This document shows positions 42,284 through 51,867 of a stretch of DNA of 64,000 bases, piece by piece. The DNA comes from a bacterium (GTDB taxonomy: Bacteria > Patescibacteriota > Gracilibacteria > JAUYGZ01). The DNA lies in the NCBI GenBank assembly GCA_030690415.1, contig JAUYGZ010000011.1, forward strand, positions 70,269 to 134,268, given 5' to 3'. The position numbers and the translations under genes are program-made. Position 1 is the stretch's first letter. Each line of letters starts with the position of its first letter. The notes beneath the pieces are model-generated. The model was not told where the DNA came from and did not search any database. It was given only the letters and a program-made list of their open reading frames with translations.

Positions 42284-45200
42284 ATGGCTGAACATACTCC
42301 TTCTCCTCAGGAAAAAGAAGCCTCTTCAGGAATCAGAATCACCCGACTCCACTCCCTTTTTATCGGAATAGGCGTATTGGCTCTCGTCGGATTATTTCTG
42401 ATGATCTCCGCTTCGCCCGGAAAAAAAACCATTCCGATATCCGAGATCCAGATTCAAAAAGTTTCCGCCAGCTCCGAGCTGCTCTTCCATTTCGACGAAG
42501 CGGTTAATCAGAAAAGCGTGGAAGAAGAGCTCGTCATCCCCGACGGGGTATCGGGTGATATCAGTTGGAAAGACGGCGTCATGATCTACGATCCTTCAGA
42601 GCCACTTGTGGAGGGGGCGAAATACCGCTTCGCCGTGACAAAAAAAGCGCTGAAGGCGGATAATACCGCCTTCGGGAAGCAGAAGGATTTCGCCTTCCAG
42701 GTCGCGGGCACTCCCCATCTCATCAGCCGCATTCCAGAAATTGACGCCGTCGAAGTGCCCACGGATGGCAGCATCACCATGGTCTTCGACATGCCCATGA
42801 TCCCCCTCACCCAGATCCAGGGCGCGGCAGCCGACCGCCGTTTCCAGGACTGGACAGCCACGATCAGCCCTCCCCTCCCGGGCCACTGGCGATGGCTGGG
42901 GACCACCACCATTGCTTACGTCCCTGACGAAGGCCTGAAAGCCGCCACGAAATATACGATCAGTGTTCCGGCAGGTATTTCCACGCCCCTGGGGGATCAG
43001 ACTCAGGAAGACTATTCCTGGAGTTTTGAGACCCAGCGTCCGGAGGCGCAAGCCATCAATCCGGTGCCGATCGAAGGTGAAACGATTCAGCAGTATGGCC
43101 CTAAAAGTCAGGTTCTTCTCAGCTTCAACCTGCCCATGAGCCTGGGATCGGCAAAGGATCACATTCGATTTTACAGGGAGGAGATAAACGCGTACAAAGA
43201 TCCGGATCCCCTGGCCAACACCACTGAAATGAGCCTGAAAGCTCATCGTTATCACCGGTTCGAAACAGAAAATGGCGCCGAAACAGACGAAACCACGCTT
43301 GTCCTCGAGCCTGTGGAGACTTTAGAGTTCAACGGTACTTACATGATCCAGATCAGCGCCGGTATCACCTCCACGGAGGGAGATCTCGGGAGTCCGGAAG
43401 ATCAGTTTTTCCATTTTTCAACCGTGGGAGACCTCACTGTAATGCGCGGCTACTACGAGTACTTCGGGATCCAGCTTGATTTTTCCAATTCCATTGTTGA
43501 GGAGACACTCAGGCCCAACCTCAGCATCGATCCTCTTCCGGAAGACTGGGAAAACACCGATGTTCAGGTCTACAGCTGGGATAAGAGTTACCTCCGCTTT
43601 TACCCACAGCTGAGACCCAGCACCCTCTACACGGTTCGAATCAATACCGGCTTGAGGGACCAGTTCGGTCAATCACTCAAAGAACCCTACCAGTTCGAAT
43701 TCACCACGGAGCCGGTTCCCTCCAGAGTCTTTATCCACTCTGATGGTGAGTTTGGCATCTTCGAGAGAGAAAGACCTCCCGTCTACTACCTCAACGCCGT
43801 CAACGTCTCTGAGCTCACCCTCAAGTTTACACCCCTCAGCCTGACGGACTTCCTGGACCTTCGTGAAAAACAGGAATCCTCCTATGACTTCCGACCCGAT
43901 TTCTCAGGCTATAAAGACAGCAAGAGCCTGACACTCCAGCCACCGAAAAAGGTTCACGATCAGTGGGAGGCGATTCCATTTGATCTCGAAGAACAGTGGG
44001 GAGAGCTGGGGAGCGGCATTTACGGATTCTCCATGCAGGCGCCCGAGTACACCGACTACAATGGCAACTCCATCATTGAGGTCCAGTATTTCGCGCTGAC
44101 CGATATGGCGCTCACCCTCAAGAATTCCGGCAGCAAAGCCCTGGTCTGGTTGACGAATACCCAGACGGGAGAGCCCATCTCCGATGCCGTGATCCAGTTT
44201 TACAGCCTCAGCGGAGAGCTGCCTGTGTCCGGCAAAACTGACAGGTCTGGATTTTTCGAAGCGGATCTCCCTCTCGAAAAATTTGTCACTGGAGGCAACA
44301 CCTATAGTCCCGAGTTTTATGTCATCGCCAGGAAAGATGACGACTTCACTTTCACAAGTAACAACTGGAATAACGGACTCGAACCCTACCAGTTCGGTCT
44401 TCCGACCAATTTCCAGGGAGTTGACGCCGCCGAGTACACGTCAGACAGCTATGTCTATACGGACAGGCCTATCTACAGGGCAGGCGATACGGTTCACTTC
44501 AAGGGTATTGTAAGGTTACGGGAGAACGCAAGCGGACAATTTTACATGCCCAAGAACACCCGAAAAGCCGTCGTGACGATCTCAGACGCTATGGGCCAAG
44601 AGGTGTACAATAAAACACTTGGGATCAATCCCTTTGGGAGCTTCGATGACCAGTTTAGCATCGATGAAGCAGGCTCTCTCGGCGATTACCGCCTGAACCT
44701 GCAGGTGACGCCGGACGGTGATCTGGAGGGGAATTATGGCGGTGCCAGTTTCTCTGTCCTTGCCTACCGCAAGCCGGAGTACCGGGTCGAGCTGATGCCT
44801 CAGCAGGAGGATTATTTTGACGATGACACGATCAGCGTTGATATCGATGGATCCTACTACTTTGGAGCGCCTCTCAGCGGCGCGAAGCTCAACTGGCGGG
44901 CGCAGAGTACGGACTACTTCTTCAATCAGTATACCGACGGCTACTATTCCTTCGCCCTGGAAGACGCCTGGTGCTGGTGGGACTGCGAGAGATCCACCTC
45001 CGAGATCACTTCCGGTGAAGGAGTTCTCGACGACGAAGGGCATTTCCAGGTACAATTTCCTTTTGACCTCAATGACAAAAGCTTGAGTCAGGTCGCGACG
45101 ATTGAAGCCGACGTCTTTGATCCCAATAATCAGGTCGTCAGCAATAGAGTCTCTGTTCCGGTCCACAAGGCTAATATCTACGTGGGGATTCGACCACGGG

Positions 45201-48200
45201 ACTATGCCGTCGCGCCAGGTGAAAAGGCTGGCGTGGAGCTCGTGACGGTCAATCCCGACGGCAGTCCAAAGCCGAACCAAAGTGTGACGATCAAGCTATT
45301 TACGAGGGAGTGGAATTCCATCCGAAAGAAAGGCGTAGATGGGAAATACTATTACGATAATGAACCGGAAGACACCTTCCTCCGCGAAACCTCGGTTCAC
45401 ACGGACGAAGAAGGTAAGGCTGTGGCCGATCTGCTCATCGAAAAAGGAGGACAGCACCGATTCGTGGCTTCGGTCAAGGATGAAGAAGGGCGTGAAACGA
45501 TTGCAGACACCAGCATTTATGCCTACTCCAGCACCTACATCAACTGGCCCCGGGCCAACAATGACCGCGTGGACATCATCGCCGACAAGCCCGAGTATCG
45601 GGTTGGTGACACCGCCAAATTACTCGTCAAATCCCCTTTTCAGGGCGATAAGGTGAAAGCTCTGGTCACCGTCGAGCGGGAACAAATCATCAGCAAGAAA
45701 GTCATCACCGTCGAGAGCAACGCCCAGGCCATCGAAATTCCCATCACCGAAGATCTGATCCCCAATGCCTTCGTATCCGTCGTCATCATCAAGCCCCGCG
45801 ACGGCGAAACCTTCAACGAAAACGGACTTGATACGGGCACTCCTGCATTTCGCATCGGCTATACCCGTCTACGGGTTGAAACCAGCCGAAAAGAGCTCAG
45901 CCTGGGCATCACCACCGACAAGCCCAAGTACGGCCCAGGTGAAACGGTTCAGGTCAGCCTTTCCGCCAAAGACTGGGAAGGTAATCCCGTACAAGCAGAG
46001 CTTTCACTCGGTGTTGTGGATCTGAGCGTGCTTGCCCTTACCGGATTCCAGCTGCCAGACCTTGTCGATGTCTTCTACAGCCAGCGCGGCCTTGGCATCA
46101 ATACCACTCAGACTCTTTTGTATCTGATCGAGAGATTCAAGCCCGGATCCAAAGGGGGTGGGGGAGCTGATCCCGAGATGAAGCAGCGTGGAAATTTCAA
46201 AGACACCGCCTACTGGGATCCCTCCATTTTCACGAATGAGAAAGGAGAGGCTTCTGTCACCTTTGAGCTTCCTGATAATCTCACCACCTGGCAGCTCCTT
46301 GCCGTCGCGAACACAAAGGAGCACAGCTTCGGCGCCAAAGTCATGACCATTATCGAAACCAAGAAGGTCATCCTCCGCCCCGTCCGACCCCGATTCGCTG
46401 TCGCGGAAGATGAAATCAAAATCGGCGCCATTGTCCACAACTTCCTCCCGGGGAAGAAGACCTTCAGCGTCACCTTGCAGGGCTCCGGCTTCACTCCACA
46501 GGGGGAAATGACCCAGAGCATCAGCCTCGAAGAAGACGCCCAGGGTAAGCTGCTCTTTCCGGTTCGGGCTGACTTTGTCGATGAGATGACACTCACGTTC
46601 GCCGCGAAGACCGAAGGAGGCCAGGATGAAATTGTGGAAAAAATTCCCGTCTACGTCTTCGGCACGCCACAGTCTGTCGCTACCTCCGGAGTTACGGAAG
46701 ATAAAATGGTTGAATCAGTCCTGGTTCCAACCCTTGAAGACGCCCGTGAAGGTGAGCTCAGCATCACCGTCGCGCCAACCCTGGGCACTTACCTGACCAA
46801 TGGGCTCCAGTACCTCGCCACCTACCCCTACGGCTGCGCGGAGCAGGTCATGTCCAGCTTTCTGCCAAACGTGGTGCTCAAGAGCCTTCAGGGTTTTGAA
46901 GCCTTCAAAATTGTCGATGATGTAACCCTGGAAAAAAATGTTTCAGAAGGCCTGCAGATGTTGTACAGCTACCAGCATGGTGATGGAGGATTCGGATACT
47001 GGCAAAGCAGTCCGCGGAGCTACGCCTACCTCTCGGCCTACATTCTCTTCGGTCTCCAAAAATCCCAACAGGCGGGTTACAGCGTTGACCAGGGAGTCAT
47101 TGACCGCACGAGAGATTATCTGGACGGAGTGCTTCGAACCCAAAATTTGGAGGAATACCTCGATCTCGCGACCCGTGCCTTTATTCTCTACGTTCTCGCG
47201 GAAGGCGGCGGCGTGGACGCCAGTCTTGTCGACAATCTCTACCAGTCTCACGAGCAGTTACCGGTCTTCGGGCAGGCCATGTTGGCCATGACCCTGCACC
47301 ATGGGGGTACCTCGTCAGCACTTGAAAAAGCCAACAGTCTTATCGAAGTCATCCTTCAGCGTGCGAAAGTGGATGCACGTGGGACACATTTCGAAGAAAA
47401 GATGAGTCAAAATTATCGTTCACTGATGAACACCAATACACGGACGACAGCGCTGGTTTTGCAGGCTCTCGTCCGCCTGCAGCCGGAGCATCCCCTCATC
47501 CCCCGCGTCGTCCGCTATCTTCTTGCGGTTCGTGAACAAGGGCATTGGGACACCACCCAGTCGACGACCATGAGTCTGCTGGCCTTCATCGAGTTTCTCC
47601 GGAACACGGGTGAGTTGAGCGGAGACTTCACAGCGGATGTGACGGTGGGAGAAAAAGATCTCCTGGATAAACCATTCAACAGTGAGAATATCTTGACCCG
47701 TGAAAAAGTCAGTCTGGCTCTGGATGAAATGACTCGCGGCGAAGAAAATCTGATTGGCATCGCGAAAGAAGGAAGCGGCCGTCTCTATTACGATCTGCTT
47801 CTGAGCTATTTCTACACGGCCGACATCATTCCTCCGGCGGATGAAGGAATCGGAATTGCGCGGGAAATGGAAACCGTGGGAGAGGACAAAGACGGTGTGG
47901 TGAATACTGGCGACACTTACCGCGTCACCCTGACGATTACCGTACCACGGGACCGTCATTTCGTGGCGGTCGAGAGCCCCATCCCTGCCGGAATGGAGCT
48001 CATTGATCTCCGCTTACAAACCACGCAACAAAGCCTGCTGGAAGACGAAGCAAATGACACTGATGGATGGATGGGCTATTGGGATAGTCAGCTCTGGCGT
48101 TTCAATCACATCGAGTACCGGGATGACCAGGTCTTTCTCTTTGCGGACGAACTACCGATGGGAGTGTACCAGTACGAGTACCTGGTCCGGGCCACGACTC

Positions 48201-48298
48201 CCGGGAAGTACCACTACCGGCCCGCCAGAGTTTACGAGATGTACTTTCCCGAGACCTTTGGTCAGACGGGTGGGGATTGGTTTGATGTGGCAGAGTGA
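42284..48298 (+). CDS. Bacterial alpha-2-macroglobulin with thioester motif
   Basis: A 2,004-residue protein. N-terminal single membrane anchor (about 26-46, LFIGIGVLALVGLFLM) and a chain of Ig-like/MG domains (Big_5-type early on). The macroglobulin core has SDSYVYTDRPIYRAGDTVHFKG and IITDKPEY-type strands. The thioester site YPYGCAEQ has Cys1518 and Gln1521 (consensus CxEQ), and a C-terminal alpha-toroid and receptor-like domain follow. Bacterial homologues trap proteases near the cell envelope. The stop overlaps the start of pbpC, the classic a2m-pbpC pairing, which supports a role in protecting or repairing the wall. Confidence 0.94.
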   Translation: MAEHTPSPQEKEASSGIRITRLHSLFIGIGVLALVGLFLMISASPGKKTIPISEIQIQKVSASSELLFHFDEAVNQKSVEEELVIPDGVSGDISWKDGVMIYDPSEPLVEGAKYRFAVTKKALKADNTAFGKQKDFAFQVAGTPHLISRIPEIDAVEVPTDGSITMVFDMPMIPLTQIQGAAADRRFQDWTATISPPLPGHWRWLGTTTIAYVPDEGLKAATKYTISVPAGISTPLGDQTQEDYSWSFETQRPEAQAINPVPIEGETIQQYGPKSQVLLSFNLPMSLGSAKDHIRFYREEINAYKDPDPLANTTEMSLKAHRYHRFETENGAETDETTLVLEPVETLEFNGTYMIQISAGITSTEGDLGSPEDQFFHFSTVGDLTVMRGYYEYFGIQLDFSNSIVEETLRPNLSIDPLPEDWENTDVQVYSWDKSYLRFYPQLRPSTLYTVRINTGLRDQFGQSLKEPYQFEFTTEPVPSRVFIHSDGEFGIFERERPPVYYLNAVNVSELTLKFTPLSLTDFLDLREKQESSYDFRPDFSGYKDSKSLTLQPPKKVHDQWEAIPFDLEEQWGELGSGIYGFSMQAPEYTDYNGNSIIEVQYFALTDMALTLKNSGSKALVWLTNTQTGEPISDAVIQFYSLSGELPVSGKTDRSGFFEADLPLEKFVTGGNTYSPEFYVIARKDDDFTFTSNNWNNGLEPYQFGLPTNFQGVDAAEYTSDSYVYTDRPIYRAGDTVHFKGIVRLRENASGQFYMPKNTRKAVVTISDAMGQEVYNKTLGINPFGSFDDQFSIDEAGSLGDYRLNLQVTPDGDLEGNYGGASFSVLAYRKPEYRVELMPQQEDYFDDDTISVDIDGSYYFGAPLSGAKLNWRAQSTDYFFNQYTDGYYSFALEDAWCWWDCERSTSEITSGEGVLDDEGHFQVQFPFDLNDKSLSQVATIEADVFDPNNQVVSNRVSVPVHKANIYVGIRPRDYAVAPGEKAGVELVTVNPDGSPKPNQSVTIKLFTREWNSIRKKGVDGKYYYDNEPEDTFLRETSVHTDEEGKAVADLLIEKGGQHRFVASVKDEEGRETIADTSIYAYSSTYINWPRANNDRVDIIADKPEYRVGDTAKLLVKSPFQGDKVKALVTVEREQIISKKVITVESNAQAIEIPITEDLIPNAFVSVVIIKPRDGETFNENGLDTGTPAFRIGYTRLRVETSRKELSLGITTDKPKYGPGETVQVSLSAKDWEGNPVQAELSLGVVDLSVLALTGFQLPDLVDVFYSQRGLGINTTQTLLYLIERFKPGSKGGGGADPEMKQRGNFKDTAYWDPSIFTNEKGEASVTFELPDNLTTWQLLAVANTKEHSFGAKVMTIIETKKVILRPVRPRFAVAEDEIKIGAIVHNFLPGKKTFSVTLQGSGFTPQGEMTQSISLEEDAQGKLLFPVRADFVDEMTLTFAAKTEGGQDEIVEKIPVYVFGTPQSVATSGVTEDKMVESVLVPTLEDAREGELSITVAPTLGTYLTNGLQYLATYPYGCAEQVMSSFLPNVVLKSLQGFEAFKIVDDVTLEKNVSEGLQMLYSYQHGDGGFGYWQSSPRSYAYLSAYILFGLQKSQQAGYSVDQGVIDRTRDYLDGVLRTQNLEEYLDLATRAFILYVLAEGGGVDASLVDNLYQSHEQLPVFGQAMLAMTLHHGGTSSALEKANSLIEVILQRAKVDARGTHFEEKMSQNYRSLMNTNTRTTALVLQALVRLQPEHPLIPRVVRYLLAVREQGHWDTTQSTTMSLLAFIEFLRNTGELSGDFTADVTVGEKDLLDKPFNSENILTREKVSLALDEMTRGEENLIGIAKEGSGRLYYDLLLSYFYTADIIPPADEGIGIAREMETVGEDKDGVVNTGDTYRVTLTITVPRDRHFVAVESPIPAGMELIDLRLQTTQQSLLEDEANDTDGWMGYWDSQLWRFNHIEYRDDQVFLFADELPMGVYQYEYLVRATTPGKYHYRPARVYEMYFPETFGQTGGDWFDVAE

Positions 48299-50805
48299 GC
48301 TTTTTGAACCTCATGAAACAATCAATCCCCCTTAAACTGCTCTTGGCAGGACTCGCTGGAGTCCTCCTCCTTCTGCTCTGGCCCCTCCCTCCCCAGCTCC
48401 TTATCCCCTCAGGCCACCCTCCTGTTCGAATAGAGGACCGGAATGGAAAGCTGCTCTATGAGCTCCGACATCCGGATTACGGCAGTCAGGAGTTTTTGGG
48501 CTTCGAGTCCATTCCTCAGAATATCCTCCTGGCTCTTCTGGCGACCGAGGATCGAAGTTTTTTCTCTCACTGGGGGGTAAGGCCATTCAGCATCTTTCGG
48601 GCACTCTGGCAGAATTATACAGCCGGAAAAGTTATCTCGGGCGGGAGTACCATCACCCAACAACTGGTTCGAAATCGTCTTCAGCCAAAAAGCCGGGGTT
48701 ACGCCTACAAAATCTACGAGATGTTCCTTGCGCTTAAGCTCGAGACACGACTGAGCAAAGTGGAAATCCTGGAGGCTTATCTAAACTCCGCCTACTTTGG
48801 CCAGCAGGCCTACGGTATTGCCGCAGCCAGCAAGACCTACTTCGGCAAGTCAGTCGCGGAGCTCTCTCGGGCCGAGTCTGCTCTCTTGGTCGGCCTCCTC
48901 CAGTCCCCCAGCGGATACAATCCTTTCCAGGATTTCGAAGCCGCCAAGAAACGTCAGGAGTTGGTTCTCAAGTCCCTCAAGGACACTCAGTTCATCAGTA
49001 CTGCCGAGTATGAAGAAGCTCTGGAAGAGCCTATCAAACTCGTGAGCACTCGCGTTGATATCAGAGCCCCCCACTTTGTCTTTTGGGTGCTGAGTAACTC
49101 ACCCCCTTGGTCCCCCTCTCTTCCGCCTGTCTCTCCGAAGCCAGCCAGGAATGAGGAAGGAGGCGAAGGAGGAAAGAGAGGGGGAAACCGAGCGTTAAGC
49201 GAGGAGGGGGTGAGTTTTATTACCACCACACTCGACCTCGATCTGCAAACCGAGACAGAGCTTATTGTTCGCAACAAACTGGCGGAGTTGAAAGACAAAA
49301 ACGTCACGTCCGCTGCTGTCGTCATACTCGACGCGCATACGGGAGAGATCCTTGCGATGGTGGGGTCCGCGGATTATTTTGATTCAAGCCATGATGGGCA
49401 GGTCAACGTTGCCATTTCTCCACGCCAGCCAGGTTCAGCCCTCAAACCTTTCACCTACGCGCTCGCGCTCACCCGGGGAGATACCGCCGCTAGCACAGTT
49501 GCCGATATCGAAACTCAGTTCTTCACTCAGGAGGGCAATCCTTACATCCCAAGAAATTACGATTACGGCTACCACGGCCTGGTGCGCTACCGCGAAGCTC
49601 TGGCAAACTCTTACAACATTCCGGCCGTCAAAGTTCTGGAAAAAGTCGGGGTGGGCAGGCTCCTCAGCTTCCTCTCAGGAGCCGGTATCAGCACTTTGAC
49701 CCAATCACCGGAATTCTACGGCATCGCCCTCACGCTGGGCAGCGGAGAGGTGACCTTGCTCGAGCTCACACAGGCCTTCGGGATCTTTCCCAGGGAAGGA
49801 AAGACTCTGCCGATTACCGCTACCTCTGCTGGGGTTGGAGTTCCCCCTTTCAAGGGGGTTAGGGGGTTAGGAGGAGACGCAGAGGGATCTCAAATCCTCG
49901 ACCCTAAAGTTGCCTGGCTGATTTCCAGTATCCTCAGCGACGAAGAAGCCCGCATCCCGGAATTCGGAGAAAGCGGACCCCTCAGCTTTGACTTCCCCGT
50001 GGCCGCGAAGACCGGCACGACCAGAAACTCTCGTGACAACTGGACCGTCGGATTCACACCCGACCGCATCGTGGGTGTCTGGGTTGGCAATGTCGACAAT
50101 TCCCCGATGCGGAATACCAGCGGTATCAGCGGAGCCGGGCCCATCTTTCATGACGTCATGCAGGCCGCGACAAAAAATCTCCAGCCCAAATCATTCCCGC
50201 GCCCACAGGGCATGGTACAAAAAGAAATCTGTCGGCTTTCCGGAAAACTCCCAACGGAATTTTGCTCTCATACCATGAAGGAATGGTTCATCGCGGGGAC
50301 GGAGCCACGGGAAGAAGATGATCTGTTTCAAAGCGTCCCGATTGATACCCGAAACGGGTTGAAAGCGACAGGGGGCTGTGACCAACACTTCGTTCACTCT
50401 GAAGTCTTTGTCTTTTTCCCGGCGGAGCTGCAGCGATGGGCCAGGGAAAACGGCTGGAAGCAGCCGCCGACTCAGAGTTCAGAGCTTTGTGGAGGGGCTA
50501 TTTCTAGCTCACCTCCTGTCACGGCTGATCGCGTGACATCCCCCTCTCTTCGTATCACCAAACCCCATCAGGGAGATAGCTTCCAGCTGGATCCCCTCAT
50601 TCCCGATGAGAACGAGAAAATAATCCTTGAAGCCAGAACAGGATCAGAGGTTCAAGCGCTCCAGTGGTACGTCAATGGAGAGCTGGTCGGTTCAGCTGAG
50701 GCACCGGACTTTCGGCTTGAATGGCAGCCGGAGGCAGGATTGGCTGAAATTTTAGCCAAAAATGGGGATGAATCAGTTCGTATCGAGATAGAGGTACTCG
50801 ACTAA
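48295..50805 (+). CDS. pbpC: Penicillin-binding protein 1C (glycosyltransferase/transpeptidase)
   Basis: 836 residues from a GTG overlapping the upstream stop (an ATG at 48313 is an alternative). Membrane anchor (about 12-30). GT51 glycosyltransferase with EDRSFFSHWGV and GGSTITQQLVRN. Transpeptidase with active-site Ser in PGSALKPF, then SYN and AAKTGTTRNSRDNW. C-terminal PBP1C-specific domain (about 745-836). Peptidoglycan polymerase coupled to the macroglobulin. Oddities: two Pro/Gly/Glu-rich loops (about 268-306 and 515-527) are encoded by inverted-repeat DNA unlike the rest of the gene, apparently inserted in frame without disturbing motifs. Confidence 0.95.
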   Translation: MSFLNLMKQSIPLKLLLAGLAGVLLLLLWPLPPQLLIPSGHPPVRIEDRNGKLLYELRHPDYGSQEFLGFESIPQNILLALLATEDRSFFSHWGVRPFSIFRALWQNYTAGKVISGGSTITQQLVRNRLQPKSRGYAYKIYEMFLALKLETRLSKVEILEAYLNSAYFGQQAYGIAAASKTYFGKSVAELSRAESALLVGLLQSPSGYNPFQDFEAAKKRQELVLKSLKDTQFISTAEYEEALEEPIKLVSTRVDIRAPHFVFWVLSNSPPWSPSLPPVSPKPARNEEGGEGGKRGGNRALSEEGVSFITTTLDLDLQTETELIVRNKLAELKDKNVTSAAVVILDAHTGEILAMVGSADYFDSSHDGQVNVAISPRQPGSALKPFTYALALTRGDTAASTVADIETQFFTQEGNPYIPRNYDYGYHGLVRYREALANSYNIPAVKVLEKVGVGRLLSFLSGAGISTLTQSPEFYGIALTLGSGEVTLLELTQAFGIFPREGKTLPITATSAGVGVPPFKGVRGLGGDAEGSQILDPKVAWLISSILSDEEARIPEFGESGPLSFDFPVAAKTGTTRNSRDNWTVGFTPDRIVGVWVGNVDNSPMRNTSGISGAGPIFHDVMQAATKNLQPKSFPRPQGMVQKEICRLSGKLPTEFCSHTMKEWFIAGTEPREEDDLFQSVPIDTRNGLKATGGCDQHFVHSEVFVFFPAELQRWARENGWKQPPTQSSELCGGAISSSPPVTADRVTSPSLRITKPHQGDSFQLDPLIPDENEKIILEARTGSEVQALQWYVNGELVGSAEAPDFRLEWQPEAGLAEILAKNGDESVRIEIEVLD
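49097..49215. repeat. In-frame palindromic element in pbpC, first
   Basis: Nested inverted repeats: ACTCACCCCC (49097-49106) with GGGGGTGAGT (49206-49215), and TCCCCCTCTCTTCC (49111-49124) with GGAAAGAGAGGGGGA (49171-49185, one extra base). The encoded loop is low-complexity Pro/Gly/Glu. Confidence 0.85.
49843..49875. repeat. In-frame palindromic element in pbpC, second
   Basis: CCCCCTT-TC-AAGGGGG (49843-49858) is a perfect hairpin. It runs into the direct repeat GGGGGTTA twice. It encodes VPPFKGVRGLGG in the transpeptidase domain. Confidence 0.75.
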
Positions 50806-50846
50806 AAAAGGGTTGGATAGGAAAATAAAGTATTTATCCAACCAAT

Positions 50847-51347
50847 CTACTCATTCTTCCCCCTTCCCTCCTCCGCCATCTGAGATTTGTAGTTCACCAG
50901 TTTTTTCGCCAGTTCCGCGTCACCCAGCGCCAGGATTTGCACCGCCAAAATGCCGGCATTCATCGCGCCATCGATCGCGACGGTAGCGACAGGGACTCCT
51001 TTTGGCATTTGCACCATCGAGAGCAGGCTATCCAGTCCTCCGGTTGACTTGCTCAGGCAGGGTACGCCGATCACCGGCAAGGTCGTCTTCGCCGCCACCA
51101 CGCCCCCCAGATGCGCCGCCATACCGGCCCCGCAAATAAAGACCTTCACTCCCCTCCTAGGGGCCTCAGCCACATATTTCTCCAGATCATCCGGATTCCG
51201 ATGCGCTGACATTACTTTGATTTCCGCCGGAACAGCAAAGTCACTCAAAATGGCATGGGCTTTCGCCATCGTTTCGAGATCCGAGTCACTGCCCATGAGG
51301 ATGGCGACATAAGGGTGTTCGACGGCCGTGAAATCGGAGATTTTCAT
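50847..51347 (-). CDS. purE: 5-(carboxyamino)imidazole ribonucleotide mutase
   Basis: Class I PurE, converts N5-CAIR to CAIR in purine synthesis. The 166 residues carry the family motifs GSDSDLETM, SAHRNPD (catalytic His), GAGMAAHLGGVVAA and PVIGVP, then GLDSLLSMVQMP. It stands alone here, with a good promoter; no purK is adjacent. With purN it indicates partial or dispersed purine synthesis. Confidence 0.96.
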   Translation of the reverse strand: MKISDFTAVEHPYVAILMGSDSDLETMAKAHAILSDFAVPAEIKVMSAHRNPDDLEKYVAEAPRRGVKVFICGAGMAAHLGGVVAAKTTLPVIGVPCLSKSTGGLDSLLSMVQMPKGVPVATVAIDGAMNAGILAVQILALGDAELAKKLVNYKSQMAEEGRGKNE

Positions 51348-51374
51348 TATTTTTAGATGTCATTAACTGATATG

Positions 51375-51403
51375 AGTATAACAAAAAAATGTCCCTTTGT
51401 CAG
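51375..51403 (-). promoter_or_regulatory. Promoter of purE
   Basis: On the minus strand CTGACA (51403-51398), a 17-base spacer and TATACT (51380-51375), about 28 bases before the purE ATG. Confidence 0.7.
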
Positions 51404-51420
51404 TGTGATCAGGTCCATTA

Positions 51421-51804
51421 TTATTTACCTTGTGATAGTGGTAACTGAGTGAAAACCATCTCGGAGAGAATCTCATCAACAAGTGGCGTCTGACTTGAGT
51501 GTATCTCAGTCCTGAGTTGTACGATTTGACCTCTGTCTTCATGAGGAAACAAGCTTACGTCAAAGCCTAAAACATCGTGAGCACTGAGCTGATCTTCTAC
51601 TCCGTTCATTTGGATAATAAGTAGAATTTGTGCAGCCTTTTCGCGAATCTTTTCTCGTTGCGTTTCGAGGGGGTCGGGAGGAATCGAAGGAATGCGATCA
51701 CTGTATTTTTTAATCGCCTGAAGAGACTGCTCTTCAAGCCGTATCAATTCATCTTCCGTCGGTTCTTCACTATCAAATTGAGGGAGTCGATCTGAGTGGG
51801 ACAT
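51421..51804 (-). CDS. Small acidic protein, function unknown
   Basis: A 127-residue cytoplasmic protein, acidic and largely helical (EEPTEDELIRLEEQSLQAIKKY and LETQREKIREKAAQILLIIQM). No known motif and no signal peptide. The ATG at 51804 is chosen because a well-formed promoter lies just upstream and inside the longer frame. It is a stand-alone gene downstream of the DHH phosphoesterase. Confidence 0.65.
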   Translation of the reverse strand: MSHSDRLPQFDSEEPTEDELIRLEEQSLQAIKKYSDRIPSIPPDPLETQREKIREKAAQILLIIQMNGVEDQLSAHDVLGFDVSLFPHEDRGQIVQLRTEIHSSQTPLVDEILSEMVFTQLPLSQGK

Positions 51805-51834
51805 AATAAAAAAACTAACGGATAAAACAGCGGC

Positions 51835-51864
51835 AGTGTACCGAGCATTGTGCAGTTCTGTCAA
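51835..51864 (-). promoter_or_regulatory. Promoter of the small acidic protein gene
   Basis: On the minus strand TTGACA (51864-51859), an 18-base spacer and TACACT (51840-51835). The -35 box overlaps the end of the DHH gene region. Confidence 0.65.
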
Positions 51865-51867
51865 TCA

